Below, in pieces: positions 11,910 to 24,800 of a stretch of DNA of 64,000 nt. The DNA lies in assembly GCF_036588685.1 (NCBI RefSeq), contig NC_086374.1:73964457-74028456 (forward strand), given 5' to 3'. A program made the translations under genes and the position numbers. Position 1 is the stretch's first letter. Each line of letters starts with the position of its first letter. The notes below the pieces were generated by a model that saw only the letters and a list, made by a program, of their open reading frames with translations, was not told the DNA's origin and made no database searches. The stretch is from Mytilus trossulus. Taxonomy: Eukaryota; Mollusca; Bivalvia; Mytilida; Mytilidae.

Positions 11910-12825
11910 ATAAATAAATGAGTATAATTCATCATCAAAAACAGAGCTACCATATTATGACCTAGATTCGATGCATTTTGTGTCTGGCCAGTGATACACG
12001 AACACATATTACATGAATAAACCGTAATAACGGAGATGTAACGATCAAATGATGATTCAGTTTATCAATGTTTGTGTGTTATGCGGAACTCTGACCGAAA
12101 AAAAAAAATTGAGTGATATTTTTTTCATTCTTTTTTCTCTTGTATATTTACCAAAAAAAAATGAAAATGGAAATGAGGAATGTGTCTATGGTCTGCAACA
12201 CACCAAGAAAATCCTGCGTAAATATTTTCCCCTTAATTCTGTATGTTTTGTTCATTATTCTATTAACGTCATTCAAACCCTGAAACAAGCCGTCACAGTG
12301 AGTGTTATCATTCAATCATAAGTGTTTAAACAAAACTGTTAAATATTAAATATTCAGTCATTCAATCACTAATCTATTCGCTCGGGAGACAGTCAGGTAG
12401 GGCTCATACAGTCGAAAAAATAACAAGTTGTTGGATGGGACATTTGATGAACTCAACTGTTACAAAGAAAACATTCTACATGTAAATATTTAAAAATGAA
12501 ATAATAAAAAACAACATGTCCAAACGGGTTCCTAAAATGAAAGAGCTCTGAGTAAATTGTTTAAAATTGCCAAACAACAGTGACAAAATCATATCAAAAA
12601 CATTAAAAAAAAACATCGTTGCTACATACATTTTTACAATAGTGTTCCTTTTCTGATATATTTCTCTTCAAGTTGAAATGCCATTGCCACTGTGACAGTA
12701 AAAGTTGAAATAAATTCATTATCTCAAAGCCTGATATTTCATTGACGCCCTGTACAATCGCTTCCACGGCTATTACACAATCACTTGGAACCTTCTTTAG
12801 CTTGGACAAATGTATAAAATACAAG
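11910..12825. other. No gene recognised
   Basis: AT-rich. A fragment 'ggaaatgaggaatgtgtc' near 12170 matches the end of the dispersed repeat seen at 38995-39115 and, in the other orientation, at 33575-33720. Short open frames (12049-12321 plus; 12603-12824 minus) show no domain. Confidence 0.4.
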
Positions 12826-14832
12826 ATTCAAGATTTTATTTGAACACTCAGACACAGATACATGTGTAACATGAGGTCATACATAATAGCATTATATAAA
12901 CATGACGAAGTAATTATGTGGTATCAATGACATAGTATAAAGATATAACAATAACATGCATACAACATGTTTTTTTTTAACATTTTCAGAACATATTTGC
13001 GATGTTTTTGATAAATACAGAAAGACGTTTATAAAGTTGTACATTACATATTGAATGGAAGACCTTCCATTTTTTTTATAATTAGGGTTCATTGTGTAAT
13101 AGCTTGGCAGAAACTTTTCCCTTAATACAACAATATTATGATAAGAACACTTAAATAGCAAATGAAATTCATCACCAATATTACTCTTACACAAAGTACA
13201 TATTCTATCATGCCTCGGGATATTTTGCCATCTGCCTGTTTCTATAGGCAGACGCAGATTTGAACACCTAAAGTGTGTGATCCAAAGCCTGCAATATTCG
13301 GGAAGTTTTAGCAGATATGTTTCTAAAGTAAAATCTTTTTTAAATATTGAGTAGAAATGACCCCGTGATGAATTTTCAATATTACTAAACCACTGTTGTA
13401 CAAATTGATCACAAAGTATCTGTTTTAAGTACATTTTATCACAGTAGCCTGTTTGATTGGCAAAAATATATCCAATGCCAGTATCGTTTAATATTGCTTC
13501 TATACAATTTACCCATTTAAAGGTGTATTTAGATTTAGGCCTTAAACCAAGCAATTCAGTCTATACAATAAACTGCATAGTTTTGATTCATTATTTACAA
13601 TTTTACACCAATATATAATCATTCTAATTTTCACCTTTATTTCAAGAGGAAATCTACCCAATTCTCCGTACACCATAAAATTAGGCGTAGTGTTTCTAAC
13701 TTTCAGCGCCCTTTTGCAGAATTTCAAGTGAGTTTTTTCGATAATTTTCAGGTTTTTAAAGCCCCAAACTTCAGAACCATACAGTAAGATAGGTTATATC
13801 ATAGAATCAAAGAGTTTAAATTGTTGATCAATAGGTAAAGATTCATTCCGTATAATTTTGTAAATATAAAATAGTGCCTTTTGGGCTTGATCTACAAGTT
13901 TCTTCTTGGTATCAAAAAATGTCCCATTATATTTGAAAATGACACCCAAATACGAATATGTATCAACAATTTCAAGTAATTCATTCTGCAGTGTAAAGGA
14001 GTAGGGGCAATAAGCCCCTTATTTGGCCCAAAAATTACTGCAAATTTAAAAGTTATCGTACATATTTTCAAATTACTAAAAACTTGACTAAGGTATAAGG
14101 TACTAAGAAAAACAAAACAAATTTGACATCGAACAAGTTACCATGGCAACGAATCATGACTTACTTTGCATATTTTGTTAAATTTCATGATTTTCCTTGT
14201 TTTTTCATCAAATTTTAAGTATATTTTAGATTGAAAAAGTATGTGCGCACACAAGAAACAACTTTATATTTGGTGAGATTATTCCAATAGTTATAATAAA
14301 GCTTCTGTTAAATTATTTTGTTGTTTCTCGGCTGCGCAGGATGTTTTCAACGGAAAATATGATAAAAAAACTGCATAAATTCTGTATTTTTCATCATTTT
14401 TGTGAAAACAATACATATTATGACGTAATTGTGACGTCATCAGATAAAAATCTTTGTGTTTTTAATTTATATTTCTTGACCCTATACATTTCTAAACATA
14501 ATGTGTCAATTTGAAATGGTTATCAAACATTTTATTTTCTTGGGCCAAAACTAGGCCTTAAAGCCCCTACTCCTTTCAGATTTTGTTTAGTTTTCCTCTT
14601 GCTAAATACCATAACTTTAGTTTTCTTAACATTCACCTTCAGTTTCCAATTTTCACAGTACAACTGGTAAATATCTAAGGAATTTTGCAAGCCTTCTTTA
14701 GTTTATGAAAAGATTACTGTATCATCAGCATACAGTATTACGAACAATTAAAAAAATATATGAAGTTCGTTTTCAAATTTTTCCTTTAAAAGTTCTGAAG
14801 GAATACCATCTAAATTTCTAAAATATTGTTCC
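12826..14832 (-). pseudogene. Dead LINE (non-LTR retrotransposon) reverse transcriptase, 5' truncated
   Basis: Reading minus strand from 14832 downward, a decayed reverse transcriptase shows LYADDTVIFS (catalytic YADD, near 14725) and later 'DTYSYLGVIF' and 'PILLYGSEVWGF', the usual LINE thumb signatures. It continues through 13727-13542 to the C-terminal region at 13554-12892 with 'CTLCKSNIGDEFHLLFKC', a post-RT zinc-binding motif. Stops and frameshifts break it: a stop after the YADD segment, another before PILLYG, and a frame change near 13545. A 582-bp TIR element interrupts it at 13995-14576. The 3' end near 12826 has a short repeated tail (caagattcaagat). Clade is probably CR1/L2-like, uncertain. 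Confidence 0.85.
13995..14576. mobile_element. 582-bp TIR element nested in the LINE
   Basis: Termini aaaggagtaggggc (13995-14008) and gcccctactccttt (14563-14576) are perfect inverted repeats, continued imperfectly inward (tttggccca). Removing this segment joins the two parts of the LINE coding text in frame (..KQNL / TLQNEL..). There is no coding capacity. It is therefore a MITE-like insertion younger than the LINE copy. Confidence 0.8.
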
Positions 14833-15850
14833 ACGAACGCATATTGCATGGATAAAACGGAGATGTAGATGTTGAATGGTGATTGTTATCCATTTTTGGG
14901 CGTTATGCGTTGTGCGTTTTGCCGGAAACAATAGATTGAGTGATTTTTTTTTCCTTATTTTTTCTCTAGGAGAGAACAATTATTTCATAAATCAGGCCGT
15001 TTACTTTGATGGATAGTTGCCTCATTGAGAAATTGTACCTCTTCTCCTTGTTTTAATATTCATGCCAGATAAGATCTGTGCTTTGTGTCTTTTTGTCGTT
15101 TTTTTTTATTATAATTTAACTAGTTTCCTTTTTTTCACATATATTTTATGTCTGTTCTGACACGGAATATATCTTTATTTGTTTATTTGAAGAGTTGAGA
15201 AATGTTTTGCCGCAAAACATAGAATAGAAACAATGTCAGTTCAAAATGCTAGATTTCTAAGCTTGCGCGTACATTTAAATTAATAAATGAAAGCCATTGA
15301 ACGTGGATGATGCAGGATGCTACGGCCACACTGCAGTATCGACCACAGTCTCTTTCGATATAATCATACTTGACTTTAACAGTTGCAATTAAAACAAAAC
15401 CCCTCGAACACCCCTGGCTACGGGTGTGCCCCTGGCCTGATCATTTGTTTTTAATTATCACTCCTTTGATCTATCTTTAATAGTCATTATGCTTTTGTCA
15501 ATTTATTGTTGAGAAAATATTATACAGTATGCAAATTCTTATCCATATTTTCACACACAAGGTGTTATACTATCGATTTCAACAGTTTTCGTAAATTAAA
15601 TGGTTTTTATATGATGCACTCTTACTCAATTATGTTTTTCATTTGGACAAATTACTTTTTTGAAGTAAAATTTCCCAAACAAATTTCTATAACCAGAAAT
15701 AACGATTATGAAAAATGTGAAAAAGTACGGCCGCATCAACAGGTGTCAAACTGGTAATGTGTCGAAATAACCTATGGACGAACTGGTATTGTGGCCGAAA
15801 TGTCCCCAAAACAACTTGGGACGAGATACTGTTATCATTTAGTTTTGCCC
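14833..15850. other. Unassigned DNA upstream of EIF3G
   Basis: AT-rich with short frames and no domain. Near 15305-15440 there is less AT-rich text without recognisable coding content. It may contain EIF3G promoter sequence toward its right end. Confidence 0.35.
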
Positions 15851-15856
15851 ATATAA

Positions 15857-15864
15857 CCGGAAGT
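15857..15864 (+). promoter_or_regulatory. ETS-family site in the EIF3G promoter or 5' UTR
   Basis: CCGGAAGT, a consensus ETS/GABPA-type site common at housekeeping promoters, lies 20 bp before the EIF3G start codon. This is a motif match and function is inferred. Confidence 0.4.
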
Positions 15865-15883
15865 GTCAAATAAGTCAAGAAGC

Positions 15884-18800
15884 ATGCCGTCAATCGACGC
15901 AGAGTATGTTTGGCTTAAAATTACCATATGATAGTCTACTATTTCCAAATTTCAAAGACTTCCTAACCTTGATAAACTATAATACTTATTTTCTTTTTTA
16001 GGCCGAAAGGATTCAGTTGGGCCGAACAGGTAGAGCAAGGAGAAGATGGTAAGGCGCCTTTGACATATTGTCATCAAATGTTCCAGCTGCTTTCTTTTTG
16101 ATCATATACTAAAGGGATTACATTAAACTAGAATGTTCTGTTTAGTCTCTTTGTCTTGGATCGTTTAAATATTTGAATGGGTGGTTGTGTAACAAAAAAT
16201 TTGTTCCGGCGTGACATTTGTTCCTCTGGAACAAATTTCATAGGAAATATGTTCCAGCGGAACTTATGTCACAGAAAATATGTTCCAGCACTATAAAATT
16301 TGTTCCAGAACTAATTTTCTAACCAAGTGTGAAATAAGTTCCGGAACAAAAATCACAGCACTATGACAATGTATGAGTTTTGTTCCAATATTAAAATTTT
16401 AAAAAAGTGAATTAAGTTTGTGTGATATTAGTTTTGAAAGAAGGTATTTTATAGAAATCAATGAAAATGTTCTGATGGAACCTATTTCACAGGAAATAAG
16501 TACTGTGCTTGCATGGGGTACATTTGCAATTAAAGGCATGACTTTAGGATGAAGATAAGAAATAAAAGCGATGAGAATCATAAATTAATGTTTCATAATT
16601 TGTATCTATTTTATCATTGAAGTGGTATTCCACCTCCTTTAATTTCCTGTTGATCTGTTATGGGTGTACTTAGCTATTGTCATTTCACAGTTTTTAAAGA
16701 GAGTGTCTTTTGTTTCTCTATGTCTTGAAATATAATTGATCAGTCACTTTGTCCATTTTGAAAAAGTACAAATATTCATCTTTAACTATTATAATTCTTT
16801 TTTTCGGAATGACTTTTATTATTATTTTTTCTACTCTTTCCTGGTTCATAAGTGTCATTTTTAGTATTATTTATTGAGAATAATGTTATTAACTTTTGCT
16901 TTACTCCACGTGATCCAAATTTGATGTTTACACTTTTTATTTATTACCTTATCAATTATAAAACATGTTTTTTATAATGACTTTAAACTCACTGATGACA
17001 AGTGCTCAGTATGTAACATAACTTGTTTAACCAGCAGAACAAATTTCATAGACAAGGTACTTATTTCACCAGATGAGGAACAAATCTCACAAATCCAGAA
17101 CTTATTTCACCAGGTAAGGAACAAATCTCACAAACATGGAACTTATTTCACTAGGTAAGGAACAAATTTCACCAACCCAGAACTTATTTCACCAGGTAAA
17201 GTGCGGAACTTATTTCATATAGATGGAACAAATTAAATAGAAATTGTCTGTGAAAAAAGTTCTCCCAGAACATATTTCATGTGACATTAGTTCCACTGGA
17301 ACTTTTTTCACAGGAACAAATTTTGGCTCACAGTTGCCTATGAAGTATGTTTTTTTCTTTTAGTGGCATGCTCACTGTCAGTGTCGATCAATAGTCAATA
17401 CATTAATTAGACATAGATAGCATGGATAATTGGAGTGGATATGAACAATTATAGGCAACCATTCTATTTTCAATAGTGAGAGAAAACCAAACCTATATCA
17501 TATAGTATAGCCCAAAAATGAGAAATGTGAAATCAGAAAAAAAACCCAGCCTACCAGTACACATTTGCTGCATGTAGTTTTATAACAAATAATTTAAGAA
17601 ATACTTATATGACAGAAATGAAGTAATGGCAACCACTGAACTATAGGCTCCTGACTTCAAAGGGACAGGCACATAAAGAATGTGCCTAGTTAAATATGTT
17701 TATGTACATTAATAGACAAAACTTTGTTAAAAAATAAATGATAATTCAGATAATTTTAATGACAGGAGTCCTGCCACCTTCTACAGAGACCATTGATGAA
17801 AGCAAAGGCATCAAAGTGATAACAGAATACAAGTACAATGAAGATGGTAAAACTGTCAAGGTTAGTAATCCTGTTTAACATGTTTAATGTGTAGAACCAA
17901 TAACACACATTTCACCAGTATTTAGGTTAAATGCTTGATTATAAATGAGGCCACTGGAGATTAAGCATAACATTGTAAATTCTTCAAGTTTTAAACAGCA
18001 ATGGAAAAACAGTTTTGTCAAGTGCTGAAAGTTCAATAAATCCCATATTAAACATTAGCATTAACATTATAAGTGAATGCAAAAATGTGGAGTGAATGGT
18101 ATATATTAAGACCATTGGTTTCTTGGGCAAATCTGAACATGGAAATGGTAAAATGATTTTGATCATCTTTGTGGTTAAACATGAGACAGAATATTCGATG
18201 TAAGTTAAAATAGAACATTATTGAAATCCAAATAGACTAAAGCACATGAAGCACATGTGCCAACAAGTGAAACAGGTTTAAAAGTTTTAATAGGTACCAA
18301 CCTTCACCCCTTCCTGCCCCTACCTGCAACATAAAAAGACGTACTATAAAATATCAATTGAAATGGCTAAACTCAATCAAAAGACATATTAATACAAGTG
18401 AACATACACTAAACAAATAAATTTGATCTATGACACAGTGTAAATACCAAATCAATAAATGAAGGGGTAAGATGTAAAACCATTTCAGAAAGACAACCAT
18501 TTCAATATAATAAACATGTGAAAGCTCTCTCACAGGCAAACAACCCATAATTGAAAAATATAAGGGCATACATTACAAGCAAGGGAATATATTTGACTAC
18601 ATCCATACAGCAGATATATATTTATATAATGAGTTATCTCATTCTACAAATTAAAACTATCAACTAAGAGAGCCGTGGTGTAGTGGTTAGTGCATCGGAC
18701 TACTAACACAAAGGTTCCTGGTTCGATTCCCGTTTGGGATGAACATTCCAGGAACTCAATTTTCGGCTCTCCCTTGACACCATTTGCGAGTATGGTCTTG

Positions 18801-21800
18801 AGGAAACGATGATAGTCCATCGGACTGGGACGATAAATGGCTGGCCCGTGTTAAGAGAGAGCCACATCTCTTGCACGTTAAAGACACCCTTGTAGATTTC
18901 GAAAAAGAGTAGGCTAATGCCGCTACAAGGCAGCACTCGCACCCGCAAAGTGGAAAGGGATTAATATAAGTTGCAAAACTTGTTTCCCAATCCACTATAA
19001 ATAAATATGTTGAAACTAAACTAAACTAACTATCAACAAGTGAAAATGGAATATGACAAATTAAAAGAATAGTAACTTATATTACAAAAGAATAATAAAT
19101 AACATATACACAGCTGCATATACATAAGTAAAAAAATGTCACAGTGGATTATTTTAAAGGCCATGCAAACAATATATTTGATCATAGATTAAGTATCAAG
19201 AACTTTGAAAACATTGCATATAAAGACTGGTAATAAATAACCAGCAGAAGAAAGAAAAAACAACATGGACAATTCAAAAATTGATTTCATCATTGAAATA
19301 AAATTACATTTTGGCTTGCAGAAATACTTATTAATTCTGAGAGCTATGACAGAAATAATTGAAAAAAATGTTATAAAAACTTAATATTGGTAATTATTTT
19401 TGCTTTTGTTTTACTTGTAGATTATCAAGACATACAGGATTGAAAGAAGAAGAGTCCCAAAATCAATTGCTAGAAGAAAGGTAAATGTTTGTTATGGTTA
19501 TATATTGATTCAATGATTGTGGAAGTTTTTGAGATCCATCCATCGACCATTGCTAATAAAATTAGATACTCACATTATGTATCACTTTCAAAGCTTTTAA
19601 TTTTGCCTGAGTAACAAAGTTTTTATAAACAAACAGATTAGAATATTTCCTAGATTGTAACTAATATCCCTGGGATAAATGGAAAGAGGGTGTGTTGCTT
19701 ACTTCTTTCCATCTATCCCATGGAATTATAATATTTATACCCCCGCTTTAAAAAAGGGGGGGTATACTGTTTTTTCCTCTGTCTGTCAGTCCGTCCCATG
19801 ATACTTTCGTCACATTTTTCTCAGGAACTACAATATAAGGATTTCTGAAATTTGGTTTCAGGGTTTATCTAAGTCAGCTATACCTTTTGATGCATTTTCA
19901 GATTTATCACTTGACAACTTCCTGTTTACCGAACACTTGTATGATTTTACACATGATAGCCAAGTTGAAAATTTTCGTCACATTTTTCTCAGGAACTACA
20001 ATACAAGGATTTCTGAAATTTGGTTTCCGGGTTTATCTAAGTCAGTTATACCGTGTGATGCATTTTCAGATTGATCACTTGACAACTTCCTGTTTACCGA
20101 ACACTTGTATGATTTTACACATGATAGCCAAGTTGAAAATTTTCGTCACATTTTTTTCAGGAACTACAATACAAGGATTTCTGAAATTTGGTTTCAGGGT
20201 TTATCTTAGTTAGTTATACCGTGTGATGCATTTTCAGATTGATCACTTGACAACTTCCTGTTTACCGAACACTTGTATGATTTTACACATGATAGCCAAG
20301 TTGAAAATTTTCGTCACATTTTTTTCAGGAACTACAATACAAGGATTTCTGAAATTTGGTTTCAGGGTTTATCTAAGTCAGTTATACTGTGTGATGCGTT
20401 TTCAGATTGATCACTTGACAACTTCCTGTTTACCGAACACTTGTATGATTTTACACATGATAGCTAAGTTGAAAATTTTCGTCACATTTTTCTCAGGAAC
20501 TACAATACAAGGATTTCTGAAATTTGGTTTCAGGGTTTATCTAAGTCAGCTATACCGTGTGATGTGTTTTCAGATTGATCACTTGACAACTTCCTGTTTA
20601 CCGAACACTTGCATATTTTTACACTATTAATATTATCCACTTGCGGCGGGGGTATCATCAGTGAGCAGTAGCTCACAGTTTCACTTGTTTGTTCATGAAG
20701 CAGATCAACAAATGAGAGCATTCTAAAATTTGGTATCACACCCATAATTCAGTGTTCTCCCCAGATATTTTATATAGCATCATGGTAAAAAGGGAATTGA
20801 AATACCATCCTGTTTCTAAAAATTATAGCACCACATCCATAACACAACCTATAACAAAAACAATTCAGATATCATCACATTCAAGAAATATAGCAACATT
20901 AACATGATGCTAAAAGGTCTTGGAGAGATCACGGGACATTATGCCAGCATGCTATACAATGAAACAGTGTCAGAAGCTTTTCCACATCTATTGCTCATCA
21001 ACCATTAACCAGATACTTATAGTAGGGTATCATTCATAGCACATCTTGTTTTACTCTTTTAAAATTAACATAATTTACAACTTGTTTACAGAATTGGAGG
21101 AAGTTTGGATCAGCAGAAAAGGATCCTCCCGGCCCAAACCCTGCCAATACTATAGTACAAGTAGAAGAAATCCTCATGCAGTTTGTTCAAAATGATGAGG
21201 TAAGAAAGAAGTATAGTGATGCAAAGATAGTTAAATTGAAATGATAAAACAGAAACAAACCGTTAAAAACTCAAATAAGAAAAGCTGTATAAAAATGCAA
21301 ATATATATTCTTTACACGATACTTGTGTGCATGGATCATAATTTGCAGATACTATATTATATACAGTCCGCCAAAAGTTAAGCACCACCTATTTTTATTT
21401 CATAGATTTTTTTTCAAATTTAAAAATCAATTATTCCACCAAAAAAGAAAACAATCATATAGCAATTTTGCTAATGTATACCATAAACAAACCAGAAATG
21501 TAATTATAGTCACTTATGAAGGTTCTATGCATGTAGGTTTTCCGTTCATAGAAAAAGTGTAAATTGTAAAATTCAGAAACAGAATTTAAGTTTCACTGTG
21601 ATTTTATTTTTTTACAAAAATTGATCACCCAATATTATTGAAATTTTCTACACATAAGCTTTGGTATGTTTGGCAAATTTAAGGTCAATATTTGAGTCAA
21701 TAGCATGTGTAACAACCTCACTTCCGGTACAGTTTCATATCACGATGTATCATTTTCGGTGCAAGCCTTCAAGCTTTAGTTTAGGGAAATCTGTTGCATT

Positions 21801-24800
21801 AAACAACAAATACCACTTTTTAATCGACTAAATATTGTAAAGGTGGATCTCTGTGATTGAGATTTCGGCCAATGGCATCTCAGACATGTTTGATAAGGTT
21901 TATGTATGGGGACATGGAAGGCTGAAAAATAGTGTAAATGGCTTGTGTCTCTTTGGACTCGGTTAAAATCCTTGCCCTATGTGTTCTAGCGTGGTCCTCC
22001 ATGTACAAAGGTCTAAGCAATGTAGACGCAAGTGGGGGATTATTAAAATGAGGGACTACAATGTTTTAAGGCACCAAATCTCTCTATGTATGTCCGTTTA
22101 TGTTACCCTGCAGAATATGCGTACCCAGCTTATAAGGGCATAAGAAGCAACCCCGTACTGGAACACCACCAGCACTGAATGCAGTCCTTGTGTAAACATT
22201 GTTTTTTGGTCACAGGCCGTTTTGTTTCCCCGCAAAATTCGTATTATGGCGTCTACTGGCAGTAAAAGAAACTGACTACCATCTTAACAATGAGTGTTTT
22301 TTCAGCTTCTTATGTTCAAGCATAGGTAGTCATTATCCCATTAAAACCTGACGGTAGAGTGCCTATCTGTAAGTACAGGTCTCTATACACCAAGACTTGC
22401 TCTTTGGTTGCCTCTGAGAAGTCGACTGACCAATGTACGTATACAAACACGACCACCTGGAGAAACAGTGTATTTGTAAACGCGCAGATGACCTTTGATA
22501 AGAGGTTGCTTGACTGCTTTATCGCAGTTCAATCTTTTTGGTCGTAATGGATTTTCTTAGGGTATGTTGAAGGTAATTCATAACACTAAACATTAATAAT
22601 TTGTTTGCAATAGTTATAAAAATATTGCCAGTTATATTTCGGTGGTGCTTAACTTTTGGCGGACTGTATATATAGCTACTTCAGGTCAACTTGACATATA
22701 TATGTCAGTTTTGGCTGTTCTTTTGATGGCTTGTCTAAGTTTTGTATGATCTGGAGGTTTTTATCCTATTGTTGGCTTTACAAACTTTTTGTCTTGATGA
22801 TACACGATGAAGCTTACTTTCAGTGAAATTAGTGTGATATGTTTGGTTTTCATCTTTTAATTGTAAGTTTTGATTTGTAAGTGTCGAAATAGTTGATGTT
22901 GTTTGTCAAAAAGTTATAAATAAATGAATAACTCTTCTAAATTTAATCATTATAGTTTCCTGTCAGGTATGAATTCATGTTAAAATTAAGCTTTCATAAG
23001 GCCTGATGCCCAACAAATATATTTAAACAATAAAGAAAAATATGTTAGAGTGGACCTTTAGATTGGCATACAATACTGAGTGACAGTTGTATTCTATGAA
23101 AAGCATGGCAATCCAAAAATGGAAAATTCAATTCAGTAATTTATTTGTATTTTAAAACAATTGATTGGTGAATACATGTGTATGATCATGTAATATAAGT
23201 GTAGATTGAAAATGGAAATGGGATAGTAGCAGTAGGGCATGATGTCCTAAGGACAAATTAATTTGTTTGGACTTAGATTTAAACTAGTACAATTTTACAG
23301 GTTAAAGAAGAAAAAGAAGAAGACCCAATGGCTAAACTGAAGGCCCAGAAAATGGTGTCTTGTCGTATATGTAAAGGAGACCATTGGACTACTAAATGTC
23401 CATACAAGGACACTTTAGGTCCAATCCAAGAGAAACTACAAGATGGAGATAAACCAGCAGGAGAAGCAGGAGCAGTACCAACACCAGCAATTCCTGGGGC
23501 ACCAGCTCAGGCTAATAAAGCAGGTGGAAAGTATGTCCCACCCAGTCTTAGAGATGGAGCATCTAAAGGAAAAGGGGAGACAATGCAGTCTAAAAGAGGT
23601 AAAATAATCAGGCTTATCAGTGATTGTGTCTGTACAATTGCAGACACTATTTTATTCTTCAGGTCTTGAGTTTATCAGTTTAATAGACAGAATTGACAAA
23701 CAAATTTGAATTTGAATTGAAGTCCTAGTTTGAGATAAGAGTTAACTGTAAGGGAAAACACAGATGATTATACAATAGACAACTTTCGAGTTCGATGCAT
23801 TTCCGTCAAAAACTCTGGTTTAAGTGAACATCATTCGTGCGTTTAGGGGCGTTGTCACCTCTGTTCTAATGTTGAGCGAGTGGTTGGAAAATTATAATAT
23901 TATACTATACAATTTATTCAGCAAACTAAATTCTCAAAATTAACAATCAGCACTGCTGTCATTAGGGAATTGTGATTAAGTACCTACAAAACAAAAATTA
24001 TTACTAGTTTATTCTGCACTAAGACGCTTGATGAATGTAGATAGTGCGGGGATACAGGCGACCCCCTCTATCTGGTAAATGACGTCACAAAGGCGCGCCT
24101 AATGGACGAGTTTTTTCCGTTGACGGATGAACTCGAAAGTGGTCTATTGCTTGAGGGACATGCTTGCTGTATCTTATTAGGGTTGTCAGTGATTTTGCCT
24201 GTACCATTAAAGACAATATTTTATTTTTCAGGTCTTTAGTGTATCAGTTTACAATTGACAGAAATCAATTGAATTTGAATTAAAGTCCTATTTATTTTGA
24301 GACAACAAGAGTAAACTGTAAGGGAAAATAACAAATAATTATACAATTGCTTGAGGGATATGCTGTATCTTACTCTTATTGTGAAGATGTCTTTTTGTAA
24401 AATATAACACTTTGCTTGAAATGATTTGGCCACTCATGGCTTCATTGTTTATTTTAGATGTTTTTTGTGTTTTTCTCCTTCTATTGATTTGTAAATATTT
24501 CAGATGAGTCTGCTACTATTAGAGTTACTAATTTATCAGAAGATACCAGAGAGTCTGATTTACAGGAGTTGTTTAGACCATTTGGTCCTATACAGAGAAT
24601 TTACTTGGCAAAAGACAAAAATACAGGACAGTCTAAGGTAAGGCTAAATACTGTTAATGTTGTTAGTCTTAAGCATTATCACAAAACAATGGTACACCTG
24701 ACAAGAAAATAACATAACTTTTGCAAAGTGCAGGAATTTAATATATGTTCAATAAATATCCATGATGTCTGAAATTGTTAAATTCATCTTTAGAAAATAG

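Noticed and set aside
20223-20630. 135-codon frame of 56-residue repeats
   Set aside because: It follows from a 168-bp tandem period divisible by three; no start context, no domain, and it lies in an EIF3G intron.
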